From JAMXLO01 sp963812475 (lineage in GTDB: Bacteria; Pseudomonadota; Alphaproteobacteria; Acetobacterales; Acetobacteraceae), in contig CAWEVI010000025.1 of the NCBI GenBank assembly GCA_963812475.1, positions 149,582 to 213,581 on the forward strand: a DNA stretch of 64,000 nt, in the 5' to 3' direction. Made by a program: the position numbers and the translations under genes. A model generated the notes under the pieces. It saw only the letters and a list, made by a program, of their open reading frames with translations. It was not told the DNA's origin and did not search any database. How positions within the stretch are numbered: the first letter of the stretch is position 1; every line of letters starts with the position of its first letter. Positions 41,778 to 50,490 of this stretch are shown one piece after another.

Positions 41778-44177
41778 TCAGACCGAGTTGACCTGAAGCG
41801 GCTTGTGGGCCGCTGGGCGCCCGGACAGCGCGTTCAGGATCATGTCGGTCGAAACCGGCGTGCGATTGAACAGATGACCTCCCATGGCGTCCGAGATCGC
41901 CGTGGCGATCGCGGCGGCTCCCGAACCAAGCGGCGGCTCGCCGACACCTTTCACGCCCATCGGGTTTTGCGGATCGGGCAGTTCCACCGCGCCCCAGCCG
42001 ATCTCCGACGGCACATCCAGGTAGCTCGGCAGCTTCGCCTGATACAGCAACACCGTCGTGGGAATGCCAAGCTTGGGGTCGTAGACGTGGCGTTCCAGCC
42101 GCGCCATCCCGATGCCCATCACGTTGCCGCCGCGAATCTGGTGCGCCAGTCCCTGTGGGTGCAGCACCGTTCCGCAATCGGCCACCGTCAGCATGTCGAG
42201 GATCTTGAACTTGCCGGTCTCGGTGTCGAGCTCGATCTGGGCAAACGTCACCGTCAGGCCCGGCGTCACGCCGACCCGCGGCATGTTGTCCTTGGCCACA
42301 CCGATCAGGCCCGTGCCGGCGATCATCGCCACGCCATCCTTGGTAACCGGATTGATGTCCTCGGGCACGACCTTGGCGCTGTACTTTCCGCCCAGTTCGA
42401 TCGCCTTCTGCGCTGCCTGCGCATAGCTGATCGATTTCGACGCATCGGCCTTCGAAACCACGCGCTCGTTGCCAAGTTCGTAGTCGCCCGGCGCGCCGCC
42501 CAGCATCTGTGCCGCGATGTCCAGCAGCTTGTCCTTCAGATCCATCGAAGCGACGTAGTTGGTGCGCGATTCGGTCGATGCGGTGAGGCTGCCCGCCTGG
42601 GGGCTGTTCCACGGCAGTCCGAGCCGGCTGTCGCCGCGCTCGATGATCACGTTCTCCCACGCGACATTCAAAAGCTCCGCCGGGACCCGCGCGGTCGCCG
42701 AATGCGAGTAGGTGCCCAGGTTGCCGACGCCGGTGTGGACGTGCAGCTTGCCGTCAGGCGTGATGCGCACCAGACCGTCGAAGCCATTGCTGCCAGCCGA
42801 GTGATAGCCCTGGCCGATGCCGATGCCGATCACCTTGCTGCCATTCTTCTGGCCGGAGCGCTGCTTCTTTGCCTCCCAGTCGAACATCGTGGCGCCCTTG
42901 TCGAGCGCCTCCTTCAGAAACGCGCTGGTCACCGGGCCACGGTCGGCGCCGATCTTGCTGTTCGTGTCAGGCGCGTTGATCTTGCGGATCTGCACCCTGT
43001 CGATCTTCAGTTCACGCGCCGCCTTGTCGATCAGCGGCTCGATCGCCGGCACCAATTGGTTCTCGCCCGGACCGCGCTGCGGGCCGCGCAACGGCGTGTT
43101 GGTCAGCACCGGGATCGCCTGGAACCGCATCGCCAGCGGCTGATAGACAAACGACAGCGCATTGCCGGCGGAGCGGAAATCGCCGGCACCGATATGCGGA
43201 CCGTTCTCCTGCACGATGTAAAGATCCGCAGCAAGCAGCTTGCCGTCCTCGCGGAAGCCAAGTTTGGCGTGGCCCTGGAAGGTCGGCCGCGCGGTGCCGA
43301 TCGAGTATTCCTCGATCCGCGTGATGCGCATCATCACCGGACGGCTCAGCTTCTTCGATAGCAGCGCCGGCACCGCCATGATGGGATAGCCAGGTATCTT
43401 GCTGCCGAACCCGCCGCCGCAATACTCCGCGATGAACACCAGATCCTTCGGTTCGATGCCGATGTAGCGCGCGATGTTCGGCACTGCCGCGGTGTGGCTC
43501 TGGTTGGAACCGTACAGGAAGCATTTGCCGCCCTGCCAGTAAGCCATGGCAGTGCGCGGCTCCATGCTGTGATGCGAGTAGCCCGCGGTGACAAAGCTTT
43601 CCTCAAGCACCAGCTTCGAGGCCTTGAAGCCCGCATCCAGATCGCCATAGCTCCAGGACTCGGACGGCTTGCCCATCGGCAGCGTCTGGTCATCGACGAA
43701 GTCAGCGGCCTGCCACTTCACCGTCTGCAGGTTGATCTGCGCCGCCGCCACATTGCCGTTGGACCGCGCATTGGGTCCGCCCGGATACAAACTGTCCAGC
43801 GGGTCCAGCACATGCGGCAGTTGTTCAAAGTCGATCTTCACCTTCTCCAACGCATCCGCCGCGGTGGTCTCGTCCACCGCGGCCAGCGCGAGGATCGGCT
43901 CGCCGACATAGAACACCTCATCCTTTGCCAGGATCGGCGTCTGCGGCGGCGGAAACTGCGGCACATCATCGGCAGTGAGAATGCCCAGCACGCCCGGCAT
44001 TTTCAGCGCGTCCGACGCATCGATGCCGCGGATCTTCGCATGCGGCATCGGGCTCGTCAGCAGCTTGCAGAACACCATCCCTTCCGCACGAAAATCCTCG
44101 GCGTATTTCGCCCGCCCGGTGACCTTCGCGACCACATCATGCGGTTCGAAGTTCTGGCCGATCAGCTTGTATGCCAT
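41778..44177 (-). CDS. Xanthine dehydrogenase-family molybdopterin subunit
   Basis: 799 residues. N-terminal alpha/beta hammerhead domain (DVVAKVTGRAKYAEDF), then Mo-cofactor binding segments (GGGFGSKI) and the C-terminal GVKGVGEPPLGSGAAAIA, which holds the catalytic glutamate. This is the substrate-binding subunit of the aldehyde oxidase/xanthine dehydrogenase/CO-dehydrogenase family. With a Tat-signal-bearing 2Fe-2S partner it resembles PaoC/YagR-type periplasmic aldehyde oxidoreductases. It has no signal of its own and would be co-exported. Confidence 0.9.
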   Translation of the reverse strand: MAYKLIGQNFEPHDVVAKVTGRAKYAEDFRAEGMVFCKLLTSPMPHAKIRGIDASDALKMPGVLGILTADDVPQFPPPQTPILAKDEVFYVGEPILALAAVDETTAADALEKVKIDFEQLPHVLDPLDSLYPGGPNARSNGNVAAAQINLQTVKWQAADFVDDQTLPMGKPSESWSYGDLDAGFKASKLVLEESFVTAGYSHHSMEPRTAMAYWQGGKCFLYGSNQSHTAAVPNIARYIGIEPKDLVFIAEYCGGGFGSKIPGYPIMAVPALLSKKLSRPVMMRITRIEEYSIGTARPTFQGHAKLGFREDGKLLAADLYIVQENGPHIGAGDFRSAGNALSFVYQPLAMRFQAIPVLTNTPLRGPQRGPGENQLVPAIEPLIDKAARELKIDRVQIRKINAPDTNSKIGADRGPVTSAFLKEALDKGATMFDWEAKKQRSGQKNGSKVIGIGIGQGYHSAGSNGFDGLVRITPDGKLHVHTGVGNLGTYSHSATARVPAELLNVAWENVIIERGDSRLGLPWNSPQAGSLTASTESRTNYVASMDLKDKLLDIAAQMLGGAPGDYELGNERVVSKADASKSISYAQAAQKAIELGGKYSAKVVPEDINPVTKDGVAMIAGTGLIGVAKDNMPRVGVTPGLTVTFAQIELDTETGKFKILDMLTVADCGTVLHPQGLAHQIRGGNVMGIGMARLERHVYDPKLGIPTTVLLYQAKLPSYLDVPSEIGWGAVELPDPQNPMGVKGVGEPPLGSGAAAIATAISDAMGGHLFNRTPVSTDMILNALSGRPAAHKPLQVNSV

Positions 44178-44178
44178 C

Positions 44179-44865
44179 TCACGCCTCCCCCGCCGCCCGC
44201 ATCACGCCTTTGAGGTAGTGGTCATACGCGCCGCACCGGCACAGATTGCCGGACATCGCCAGGCGCGCCTCTTCGACGGTGGGATGTGGGTTGTGATCCA
44301 GCAGGGCGACCGCGGCCATCACCTGGCCGCTGGTACAGAAGCCGCATTGCGGTCCGAGTTCCGCGACAAACGCAGCCTGCACCTTGTGCAGCTTGCCGTC
44401 CGGTCCCTCGATGCCCTCGATCGTGGTAATCTTGCGATCGCGCACGCTGTGCGTCAGCGTCGAGCACGAATACACCGTGATGCCGTCCATGATCACCGTG
44501 CACGCGCCGCATTCGCCGTGATCGCAGCCAAGCTTCGTGCCGGTCAGCCCGAGCTTGTAGCGGATCGTGTGCGACAGCGTCTCCTGCGGCAGAACGTCCA
44601 CGCGACGACTGACGCCGTTGACGTTCAGCGTCACCAGACGCTCGACGGTGCCCGCCGCTTGCGCATATGCCGACCCGGCGCCCGGACCGCGGAACAAATA
44701 GCCCGCGGCTGATACCGCCGCGCCGGACGCGATCACGCCCTTGATGAAGGCACGTCGCGATGGTGCGCTGCGCTGCACGGTGGTGATCGGTTCGGTCGTG
44801 GTCCCATCGCCCGTCGCCCCGCCACGCTCGGCGTCGCGGTACGGGCCGGGTTCGTTCTGGGCCAT
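44179..44865 (-). CDS. Tat-exported 2Fe-2S subunit of aldehyde oxidoreductase
   Basis: 228 residues; ATG at 44865 with GGGGAGAAA upstream. A twin-arginine signal is visible (SRRAFIKGVIASGAAVSAAG, about residues 42-61). Then come two 2Fe-2S clusters: plant-type CDHGECGACTV plus a later Cys, and the helical CGFCTSGQ with CRCGAY. It is one base ahead of the Mo-subunit gene. The signal makes the whole three-subunit complex periplasmic, as in PaoABC. Substrate probably aldehydes, inferred from the neighbouring alcohol dehydrogenases. Confidence 0.9.
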   Translation of the reverse strand: MAQNEPGPYRDAERGGATGDGTTTEPITTVQRSAPSRRAFIKGVIASGAAVSAAGYLFRGPGAGSAYAQAAGTVERLVTLNVNGVSRRVDVLPQETLSHTIRYKLGLTGTKLGCDHGECGACTVIMDGITVYSCSTLTHSVRDRKITTIEGIEGPDGKLHKVQAAFVAELGPQCGFCTSGQVMAAVALLDHNPHPTVEEARLAMSGNLCRCGAYDHYLKGVMRAAGEA

Positions 44866-45023
44866 GAATGTTTCTCCCCAGCTGTCGGCGATTACCTCGA
44901 TCCGTCGCGCACATCTGGCCGCGGCAGCCTGATCCGCGGCGCCCAGTGGCATAGATCGGTTTCCTCAATCGTTATCAGCCTTGCACAGTGCGGACACCGG
45001 CACAAGCGGTCCGAACAGCAAGG

Positions 45024-45428
45024 CTATTGGGCAGCGATCCACTTGCCGAACCTGTCGCGATCCGCATCGGCCATTCCGGTTTCATTGCCGAAGGGCATGA
45101 ACTTTCTCCGCACGACCATCTCCATGATGCGGGTTGCAAAGCGTCGAACATCCTCGATCAACTCGAGTACAACACCTTTCGGCGGCGGCTGACCCAGCAG
45201 CATGGTGTGCGATGGGTTTTCGGAATGGCACATCGCGCAATGCCGGTGCACCATCGTCATGATCCACTCGTCGCTCACGCCGCCGGAATCGGCGGCAACG
45301 CGGTTTGGCGACAGCGCCAGCGACGCTACCAAGAAGGACAGGAAGGACAAGCGCCGGAGCCGACACGTTGTTCGCGATGCGCCGAACCACGCATTTCGCC
45401 ACGCCCTCAGGCGGTCACTGCCGGTCAT
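45024..45428 (-). CDS. Small c-type cytochrome, PuuD C-terminal-like
   Basis: 134 residues. A hydrophobic signal region (LSFLSFLVASLALS) precedes one haem site CAMCH. The rest reads NPSHTMLLGQPPPKGVVLELIEDVRRFATRIMEM in pieces and ends KFMPFGNETGMADADRDRFGKWIAA. This is the pattern of the cytochrome c domain that closes membrane urate oxidases (PuuD type). Here it is a free-standing protein. Met in FMPFGN is the likely axial ligand. It lies upstream of the aldehyde oxidoreductase operon and may be its electron acceptor. Confidence 0.78.
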   Translation of the reverse strand: MTGSDRLRAWRNAWFGASRTTCRLRRLSFLSFLVASLALSPNRVAADSGGVSDEWIMTMVHRHCAMCHSENPSHTMLLGQPPPKGVVLELIEDVRRFATRIMEMVVRRKFMPFGNETGMADADRDRFGKWIAAQ

Positions 45429-45452
45429 CGCGTCGCCCGCGCGAGCGTGGCG

Positions 45453-46226
45453 CTACTGCTCAACGCCGACATTTGTCCGCCCTGCGACGCCTGCCCTGGT
45501 CGTGCGCGACGGCGTCGTCATCTCCAACGCCCACGTCTCGGCGACCGCCAAACCGCGCACATCGATCCCGTTGGCCAGCGTCTTCGCGTAGGATTCGTGA
45601 TGATGCCCATGCACGATCAACCGCGCCTTCGCGGCCTCGGCCAGGCGATCGATCGCGGCGAAGCCATGGCGGTGCGATGACGGCGCCTCGTGCGTGATCA
45701 GCACGTCGAAGCGTTGCTGTTCCAGCCTTGCGAAATCTTCAGGGAATATCGAATCGCGGTGCCACAGCGGCAGCCCGCCCCGCCAATGTTCACGCGGATC
45801 GAGGCTCGCGAGGAACTCGGCGCGCGTGCCGAAGCTCGGTGGTTCGGCGCCGTTGCCGCTGGGGCACCAGATGCGCGGCTTGAAGACACCGCCCAGACCC
45901 GCAATCGGGAGGCCGGCGATCTCGATGATCTTGCCGCCGATATCACCCTCGGGAAAGTCCACCGCCAGGCGGTCGTAAACGGTGTCGGTCTCGGCGTCCT
46001 TGTTGCCAAGGATCCAGCGCACGGCCCAACCGGCGGCAAACAAAGGAGCGAGCTGCTGACGTAGCGGGACACGCAGTTCGCAATCGCCGAGCAGGATCAG
46101 CGTGCCCGGTTCCCGTGCTGCGCAGTCACGCAGGATCGGCGTGAAGTTACCGTGCGGATCGCCGGCGACGACAATCCCACCCCGCGCGGCGGTGGCGATT
46201 CCGCTGCGCGCGGCAGCGACGATCAT
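45453..46226 (-). CDS. Calcineurin-like metallophosphoesterase
   Basis: 257 residues. The metal-binding motifs occur in order: GDPHGN, LLGDCE, GNKDAE, THEAPSSH and HGHHH. It is a cytoplasmic phosphoesterase of unknown substrate. The ATG overlaps the stop of the antiporter gene (ATGA), so the two genes are coupled. Confidence 0.85.
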   Translation of the reverse strand: MIVAAARSGIATAARGGIVVAGDPHGNFTPILRDCAAREPGTLILLGDCELRVPLRQQLAPLFAAGWAVRWILGNKDAETDTVYDRLAVDFPEGDIGGKIIEIAGLPIAGLGGVFKPRIWCPSGNGAEPPSFGTRAEFLASLDPREHWRGGLPLWHRDSIFPEDFARLEQQRFDVLITHEAPSSHRHGFAAIDRLAEAAKARLIVHGHHHESYAKTLANGIDVRGLAVAETWALEMTTPSRTTRAGVAGRTNVGVEQ

Positions 46227-47452
46227 GCGGCGCGGCCGAACCCGAGCAGGCGTGCGGCCGTACTGATCGTCCAACCCTGGATGACCAGCGATACCACGAC
46301 GACCACGAAGACGCCGGAGAACAACCTGACATCGCGGCCCGGATCGGCCAGGGCCGGGATGATGCTCAAATAGATGGGAACCGCGCCGCGCAGCCCCACC
46401 CAGGATGCAAAAGCAGATTCGCGCCACGCGAACCGGAACGGCACCAGGCATGCAAACACGGCAAGAGGCCGTGCGACCACGATCAGCACGATGGCAACGA
46501 AGCTGCCCGATGGTACGAATGGCAGCAGGTCGTGCGGTGTGACGAGCAGGCCCAGCATGAGGAAAAGGACGATCTGTGCGAGCCAGGCGAAGCCCTCCAT
46601 GAAGTATGCAACCTCGGGTTTGTCGCGATATTCAGTCGCGCCCGTGATCACGCCCGCGATGTAGATCGCCAGGAAGCCGCTGGTGCCGACGACCTGCGCC
46701 AGGCCGAACAGCGACAAGGCAAAGGCAAGTGCAAGCACCATGGCTGTTGCCGACTCGATCACCAGGCGACGCAGCAGGAATGCGAGCAGCCAGCCGCCGG
46801 CAAGGCCGAGCACCGCGCCGCCGACCATCTCGCGCGCGAACAGCAGCACGGCGTTCGACCATGTGGCCGAGGCCGGCACGGTGATGACCTGAATGACGAA
46901 GATCGTGAGAAAGATGGACATCGGATCGTTCAGACCGGATTCCACTTCCAGGAGCGCGGTGACCCGTTCGGGCAGCGCAAGTCGCGCGCGAACCAGCAGC
47001 GCTCCGACCGCTGCGGCGTCGGTGGGTGCAACCGCGGAGCCGAACAGCATTGCCATGGCGAACGATACACCCGCGACCCACATCACAGCCGCCGCGACGA
47101 CGCCCGCCGTCACCGCGACACCGACCACGGCCAAGGCGAGCGCCGGCCAGATCGCCAGGCGCAGCATGGAAAGATGTGTCTTGAGCCCGCCATCGAACAG
47201 GATCGCCGCGAGGCACACGCTGCCGATCAGGTAGGCGGAATAAAAGTCGTCGAACGGGATGCGGCCCAATCCGTCCTCTCCAGCCAGCATGCCGAGGACA
47301 AGGAAAACCAGAAGGATTGGGGCCCCGACGCGGCGCGAGACAAGACCGGCAAGAATCCCAAGCAGGCCAAGCGCCGCGGCGACCAGGATCACCTCATGCG
47401 CGAGTTCCATGTGGGCACGGCCGAGGGCAACCAGTTCCGGTGAAAAGGTCAT
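46223..47452 (-). CDS. CPA1-family cation/proton antiporter
   Basis: 409 residues with about twelve hydrophobic helices. Landmarks are FDGGLKTHLS, a conserved PTDAAAVGALL, the ESGLNDPMSIFL segment with its ion-binding Asp, and SWVGLRGAVPIYL. These fit NhaP/KefC-like Na+ or K+/H+ antiporters; the regulatory C-terminal domains of longer NhaP2 proteins are missing. The gene starts inside a small upstream frame by an ATGA overlap and is coupled to the phosphoesterase. Confidence 0.87.
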   Translation of the reverse strand: MTFSPELVALGRAHMELAHEVILVAAALGLLGILAGLVSRRVGAPILLVFLVLGMLAGEDGLGRIPFDDFYSAYLIGSVCLAAILFDGGLKTHLSMLRLAIWPALALAVVGVAVTAGVVAAAVMWVAGVSFAMAMLFGSAVAPTDAAAVGALLVRARLALPERVTALLEVESGLNDPMSIFLTIFVIQVITVPASATWSNAVLLFAREMVGGAVLGLAGGWLLAFLLRRLVIESATAMVLALAFALSLFGLAQVVGTSGFLAIYIAGVITGATEYRDKPEVAYFMEGFAWLAQIVLFLMLGLLVTPHDLLPFVPSGSFVAIVLIVVARPLAVFACLVPFRFAWRESAFASWVGLRGAVPIYLSIIPALADPGRDVRLFSGVFVVVVVSLVIQGWTISTAARLLGFGRAA

Positions 47453-47667
47453 GCGGCCTTCACATCGACATCCTCAGTGCTGGCCGCACGCAGTGTCTCG
47501 CCCGGCTCAAGGGTACGGCTTGGGATCGCCAAATCTATCGTCAGAAGGGCAACGCGCCAAGATGCGGAAGACCCTCCGGATCGCTCCGCGCAGGACAATG
47601 ATGTTTGCACGTGGCGCCGGTTCCCGCCATCGCTGAAACGCCAGTCACAATCTCTCGTTCGCTTCAA
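47449..47667 (-). CDS. Possible 72-residue protein upstream of antiporter
   Basis: A frame of 72 residues ends in an ATGA overlap with the antiporter start. The last 35 residues (RVALLTIDLAIPSRTLEPGE and following) look protein-like, the first half much less so. No family or good ribosome binding site is seen. It may be a leader or chance frame. Confidence 0.3.
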   Translation of the reverse strand: MKRTRDCDWRFSDGGNRRHVQTSLSCAERSGGSSASWRVALLTIDLAIPSRTLEPGETLRAASTEDVDVKAA

Positions 47668-47679
47668 CGATTGCGGGTA

Positions 47680-48468
47680 CTAGAAGACCAGCCGGCCACC
47701 GACCACCATCAAGGTCACGGCAAGGATTGGCCGCAGCACGGCATCAGGCACATGCGCAGAAATGTAGCTGCCGATGATGATGCCCGGCACCGAGCCCATG
47801 AGCAGGGACGTGAGAAGCGGCCAATTGACTGAGCCCAGGTACAGGTGACCCAGGCCGGCCACCAGTGTCAACGGTACGGCATGGGCAATGTCGGATCCGA
47901 CGATATTCACCATCGGCAGCCGCGGGTAAAGGAGCAACAGAGCGGTGACGCCGAGTGCCCCCGCGCCGACCGATGAGATGGTCACCAGCATACCCAGCAC
48001 GACGCCGGTGATCACCGTCAACAGTGTGGTGTGATGCGGCGCGACGGTCATCAGTCTGTTGCCTGCGAATGCAAGGAACTGCCTGCGGAAGATCAGTGAA
48101 AGCGCAGTGAGCAGCAGCATCACGCCGAGGACGCTGGAGATTATCCCGGACGCCGCTCGCCCGGTGATGTCGAATTGGGAGATCAGCAGCACGGTGAACG
48201 CGGTCGCGGGGACGCTGCCCGCCGCAAGCCGGCCAACGATACGCCAGTTTACGGTGCGGTTGAAGCCATGAACCAACGTGCCCACGGTCTTGGTCGCGGA
48301 TGCATAGAGCAGATCGGTGCCGACCGCGGTGGCCGGATGCACGCCAAACAGCAGGATCAGCAGTGGCGTCATCAACGAGCCACCGCCCATGCCGGTCTGC
48401 CCGACCAGCAGCCCGACGAAAAATCCCGATAGCGCGAACAGCGGATCAATCGTGCCGAACATACTCAC
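47680..48468 (-). CDS. TSUP (TauE/SafE-family) membrane exporter
   Basis: 262 residues, about eight helices in two halves with the family motifs GQTGMGGGSLMTPLL and TISSVGAGALGVTALLLLYP. TSUP proteins export or import sulfite, sulfoacetate or other organosulfur anions. Ten kilobases downstream lies the SoxC-like sulfite dehydrogenase, so a sulfite connection is possible. A decayed second copy lies at 57705-58307. Confidence 0.88.
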   Translation of the reverse strand: MSMFGTIDPLFALSGFFVGLLVGQTGMGGGSLMTPLLILLFGVHPATAVGTDLLYASATKTVGTLVHGFNRTVNWRIVGRLAAGSVPATAFTVLLISQFDITGRAASGIISSVLGVMLLLTALSLIFRRQFLAFAGNRLMTVAPHHTTLLTVITGVVLGMLVTISSVGAGALGVTALLLLYPRLPMVNIVGSDIAHAVPLTLVAGLGHLYLGSVNWPLLTSLLMGSVPGIIIGSYISAHVPDAVLRPILAVTLMVVGGRLVF

Positions 48469-48574
48469 TTACCGCTGATTCCCCAAGGTGGATGGCACAT
48501 CGAGGCTGTCACCTGCAATAACGGCGTTATACCAATCCTGGAACGGAATTATCCATCGGCAAGTATCCGGATTC

Positions 48575-49852
48575 TCATCGTGCGTTTGCCTGCGCATGCA
48601 ACGGCCATAGCACGCCTCGCCAGCGCAGGGCTATCAGCAGCGTGAGCGCAAGACCCACTACGCAGTAAAGCGTCGCGGTCGGCGCGAAGCCGATCCGATC
48701 GATCAGCGCGCCGGCCGCGGTCAAGCCGATCGGCAACCCATAGATCGCCAGCATGCGCATTCCCATCACCCGGCCACGGAAGGCGCCGGCTCCGTGCAGC
48801 AGCATGGCCGACATCGGCACCAAGCTGAGGCTCTGCGCGAGGCCGGCGAGAATGAGAGCCAGGCTGCCACTCGCGGGGCTTCGCGTATGCACAAACACCA
48901 GCAGCATCGCGTACCAGGCCATCGCGAACACGATCATCATGCGCGCCGGCCTGACCGCTCGGCCGGCCAGCCCGATGGTGACGGAGCCAAGCAATCCGCC
49001 GAACGCGAAGCTCGCGATCAGATAGCCGAGGCCGGTCTGATCGACGTGGTAGATATCCATCGCGACGTAGGGAAGCAGGCCGCTGGTGAGCGGGTAGGCT
49101 GTCATGTTCACCAGAAAGGCGAGCCATAATGCCGCCAGGGAGGACGGCGAGTCCCACAGATAGGCCAGCCCTTCCCTCAGGTCCCGCCACAACGAGGGTC
49201 GTACCGCCGGAGCCAGTGTTGCAGTTGCCGGCTGCGCGCCCCCGACGCCGAGTGTCAGCAAAAACCCCGCCACGTAGAAGCAGGCGATCGCCACATAGGC
49301 CGGTCCCATGCCCAACGCGGCGAACAGCCCCGCTCCGGCGAGTGCGCCGACGGTTCGCGCGGAATCGGACGTTGTGCGCGCCGCGCCCATGGCGCTTACG
49401 AAGTGCTGGGCCGGCATGGTCTCGGCGACCAGCGCACTGCGCATCGCAAGGTCCGATGGCCGCACCAGTCCAGCGACGCCCGCGATGACGAAGACGTGGA
49501 CCGGTCGCAGCGTCCCGGTGAACGCAAAGGCCATCAGCACGCTGGCCAACATCGCGTAGCCGATCCGCATGGCACACAGCACGTTGCGGTGGCCCAGCCG
49601 ATCGCCCGCCATGCCGAACACCGGTGCGACCAGCGTGCCGAAATACTGCAACGAACCGAACAGTGTGAGCAGCAGCACCGATCCGGTTTCGACCAGGACG
49701 TACCAGCCGAGGATCAGGTTCTCCATCTCGGTACCCCAGGAGGTCAGCAGGTCCGCCGGGTATTGAAAGCGGAAGCTGCGCACCTGGAACGGCGCGAACA
49801 ATGACGATCGCCGCACCGTGCCGGTGCGCGACCGCGAGCCGCCGTGGTTCAT
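48575..49852 (-). CDS. MFS transporter
   Basis: 425 residues, twelve predicted helices. The MFS loop motif appears as GMAGDRLGHRNVL between helices 2 and 3. The WGTEMENLILGWYV N-terminal helix and the MFS_3/enterobactin exporter-like layout suggest an efflux carrier. No partner genes are adjacent that would reveal the substrate. Confidence 0.85.
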   Translation of the reverse strand: MNHGGSRSRTGTVRRSSLFAPFQVRSFRFQYPADLLTSWGTEMENLILGWYVLVETGSVLLLTLFGSLQYFGTLVAPVFGMAGDRLGHRNVLCAMRIGYAMLASVLMAFAFTGTLRPVHVFVIAGVAGLVRPSDLAMRSALVAETMPAQHFVSAMGAARTTSDSARTVGALAGAGLFAALGMGPAYVAIACFYVAGFLLTLGVGGAQPATATLAPAVRPSLWRDLREGLAYLWDSPSSLAALWLAFLVNMTAYPLTSGLLPYVAMDIYHVDQTGLGYLIASFAFGGLLGSVTIGLAGRAVRPARMMIVFAMAWYAMLLVFVHTRSPASGSLALILAGLAQSLSLVPMSAMLLHGAGAFRGRVMGMRMLAIYGLPIGLTAAGALIDRIGFAPTATLYCVVGLALTLLIALRWRGVLWPLHAQANAR

Positions 49853-50003
49853 TGACTGTCCGGCCCCTCGTGATTTCCTGGACGGCCTGACAGGCCAACT
49901 GGGTCGGCAGCCTAGCCGCGGGCGGGTGGAACCGGAAGGCCGATGACAATGGTGGCATCATCCGCGTCGATGTCCCCGGCCCTTGGTTGGGCGCCACGCC
50001 GCA

Positions 50004-50462
50004 TCACCACCGCCCGCGCAGATGCAGAAGCAGTCCGAGCACGGCATCGTATGGAATCGCCGCCGCCTCCCTGAACCGCCAGTACCAACGTTGCCAGACG
50101 ACCGGGGACGCCGGCGGCGGTGGGCACGCCAACGCCGCGATGCCGGCCAGTCGGAGCAGCATGCGGCAACGAGGCAAGTGATAGCCGCTTGTCGCGACAT
50201 AGACCGGGCCCACGTCGCGAACCAGTCGTACCACCGCTCGAACCGACGACAGCGTGTCCGTGCCGGTCTCTTCCAACAGGATGCGCTTGGACGGAACGCC
50301 CATACCACGCAGCAGCCGCGCCATTACCGAGGCCTCCGACGGGCCGTGTCGCCCGACACCTCCGGTCGGCACGAACAGCGGATCGGTGAAATGGGCGGAG
50401 AACGCGGCGGCGGCCTTGACGCGCCGGACCAGCGTGGTGCTTGGCCGGCCGCCGGAGCGCAC
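50004..50462 (-). CDS. YdcF-like (DUF218) protein, start uncertain
   Basis: 152 residues from the first available start codon, a GTG. Sequence STTLVRRVKAAAAFSAH, FVPTGGVGRHGPSEA, ILLEETGTDTLSSVRAVVRL and YVATSGYHLPRCRMLLRLAG is the DUF218 fold of SanA/YdcF/ElyC proteins. The expected first strand is present upstream in the same frame (DVVIVIFGAA), but no ATG, GTG or TTG precedes it before an in-frame stop. Either a rare start codon is used or the 5' end has been altered. Family roles concern envelope and peptidoglycan precursor metabolism. It starts close behind the binding-protein gene. Confidence 0.7.
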   Translation of the reverse strand: MRSGGRPSTTLVRRVKAAAAFSAHFTDPLFVPTGGVGRHGPSEASVMARLLRGMGVPSKRILLEETGTDTLSSVRAVVRLVRDVGPVYVATSGYHLPRCRMLLRLAGIAALACPPPPASPVVWQRWYWRFREAAAIPYDAVLGLLLHLRGRW

Positions 50463-50490
50463 CGCCGCGCCGAAGATGACGATGACGACG

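Noticed and set aside
41142..43361. 739-residue open frame on the plus strand
   Set aside because: It is antisense to the clearly recognisable molybdopterin and FAD subunits; Arg/His/Ala-rich composition is typical of high-GC shadow frames.
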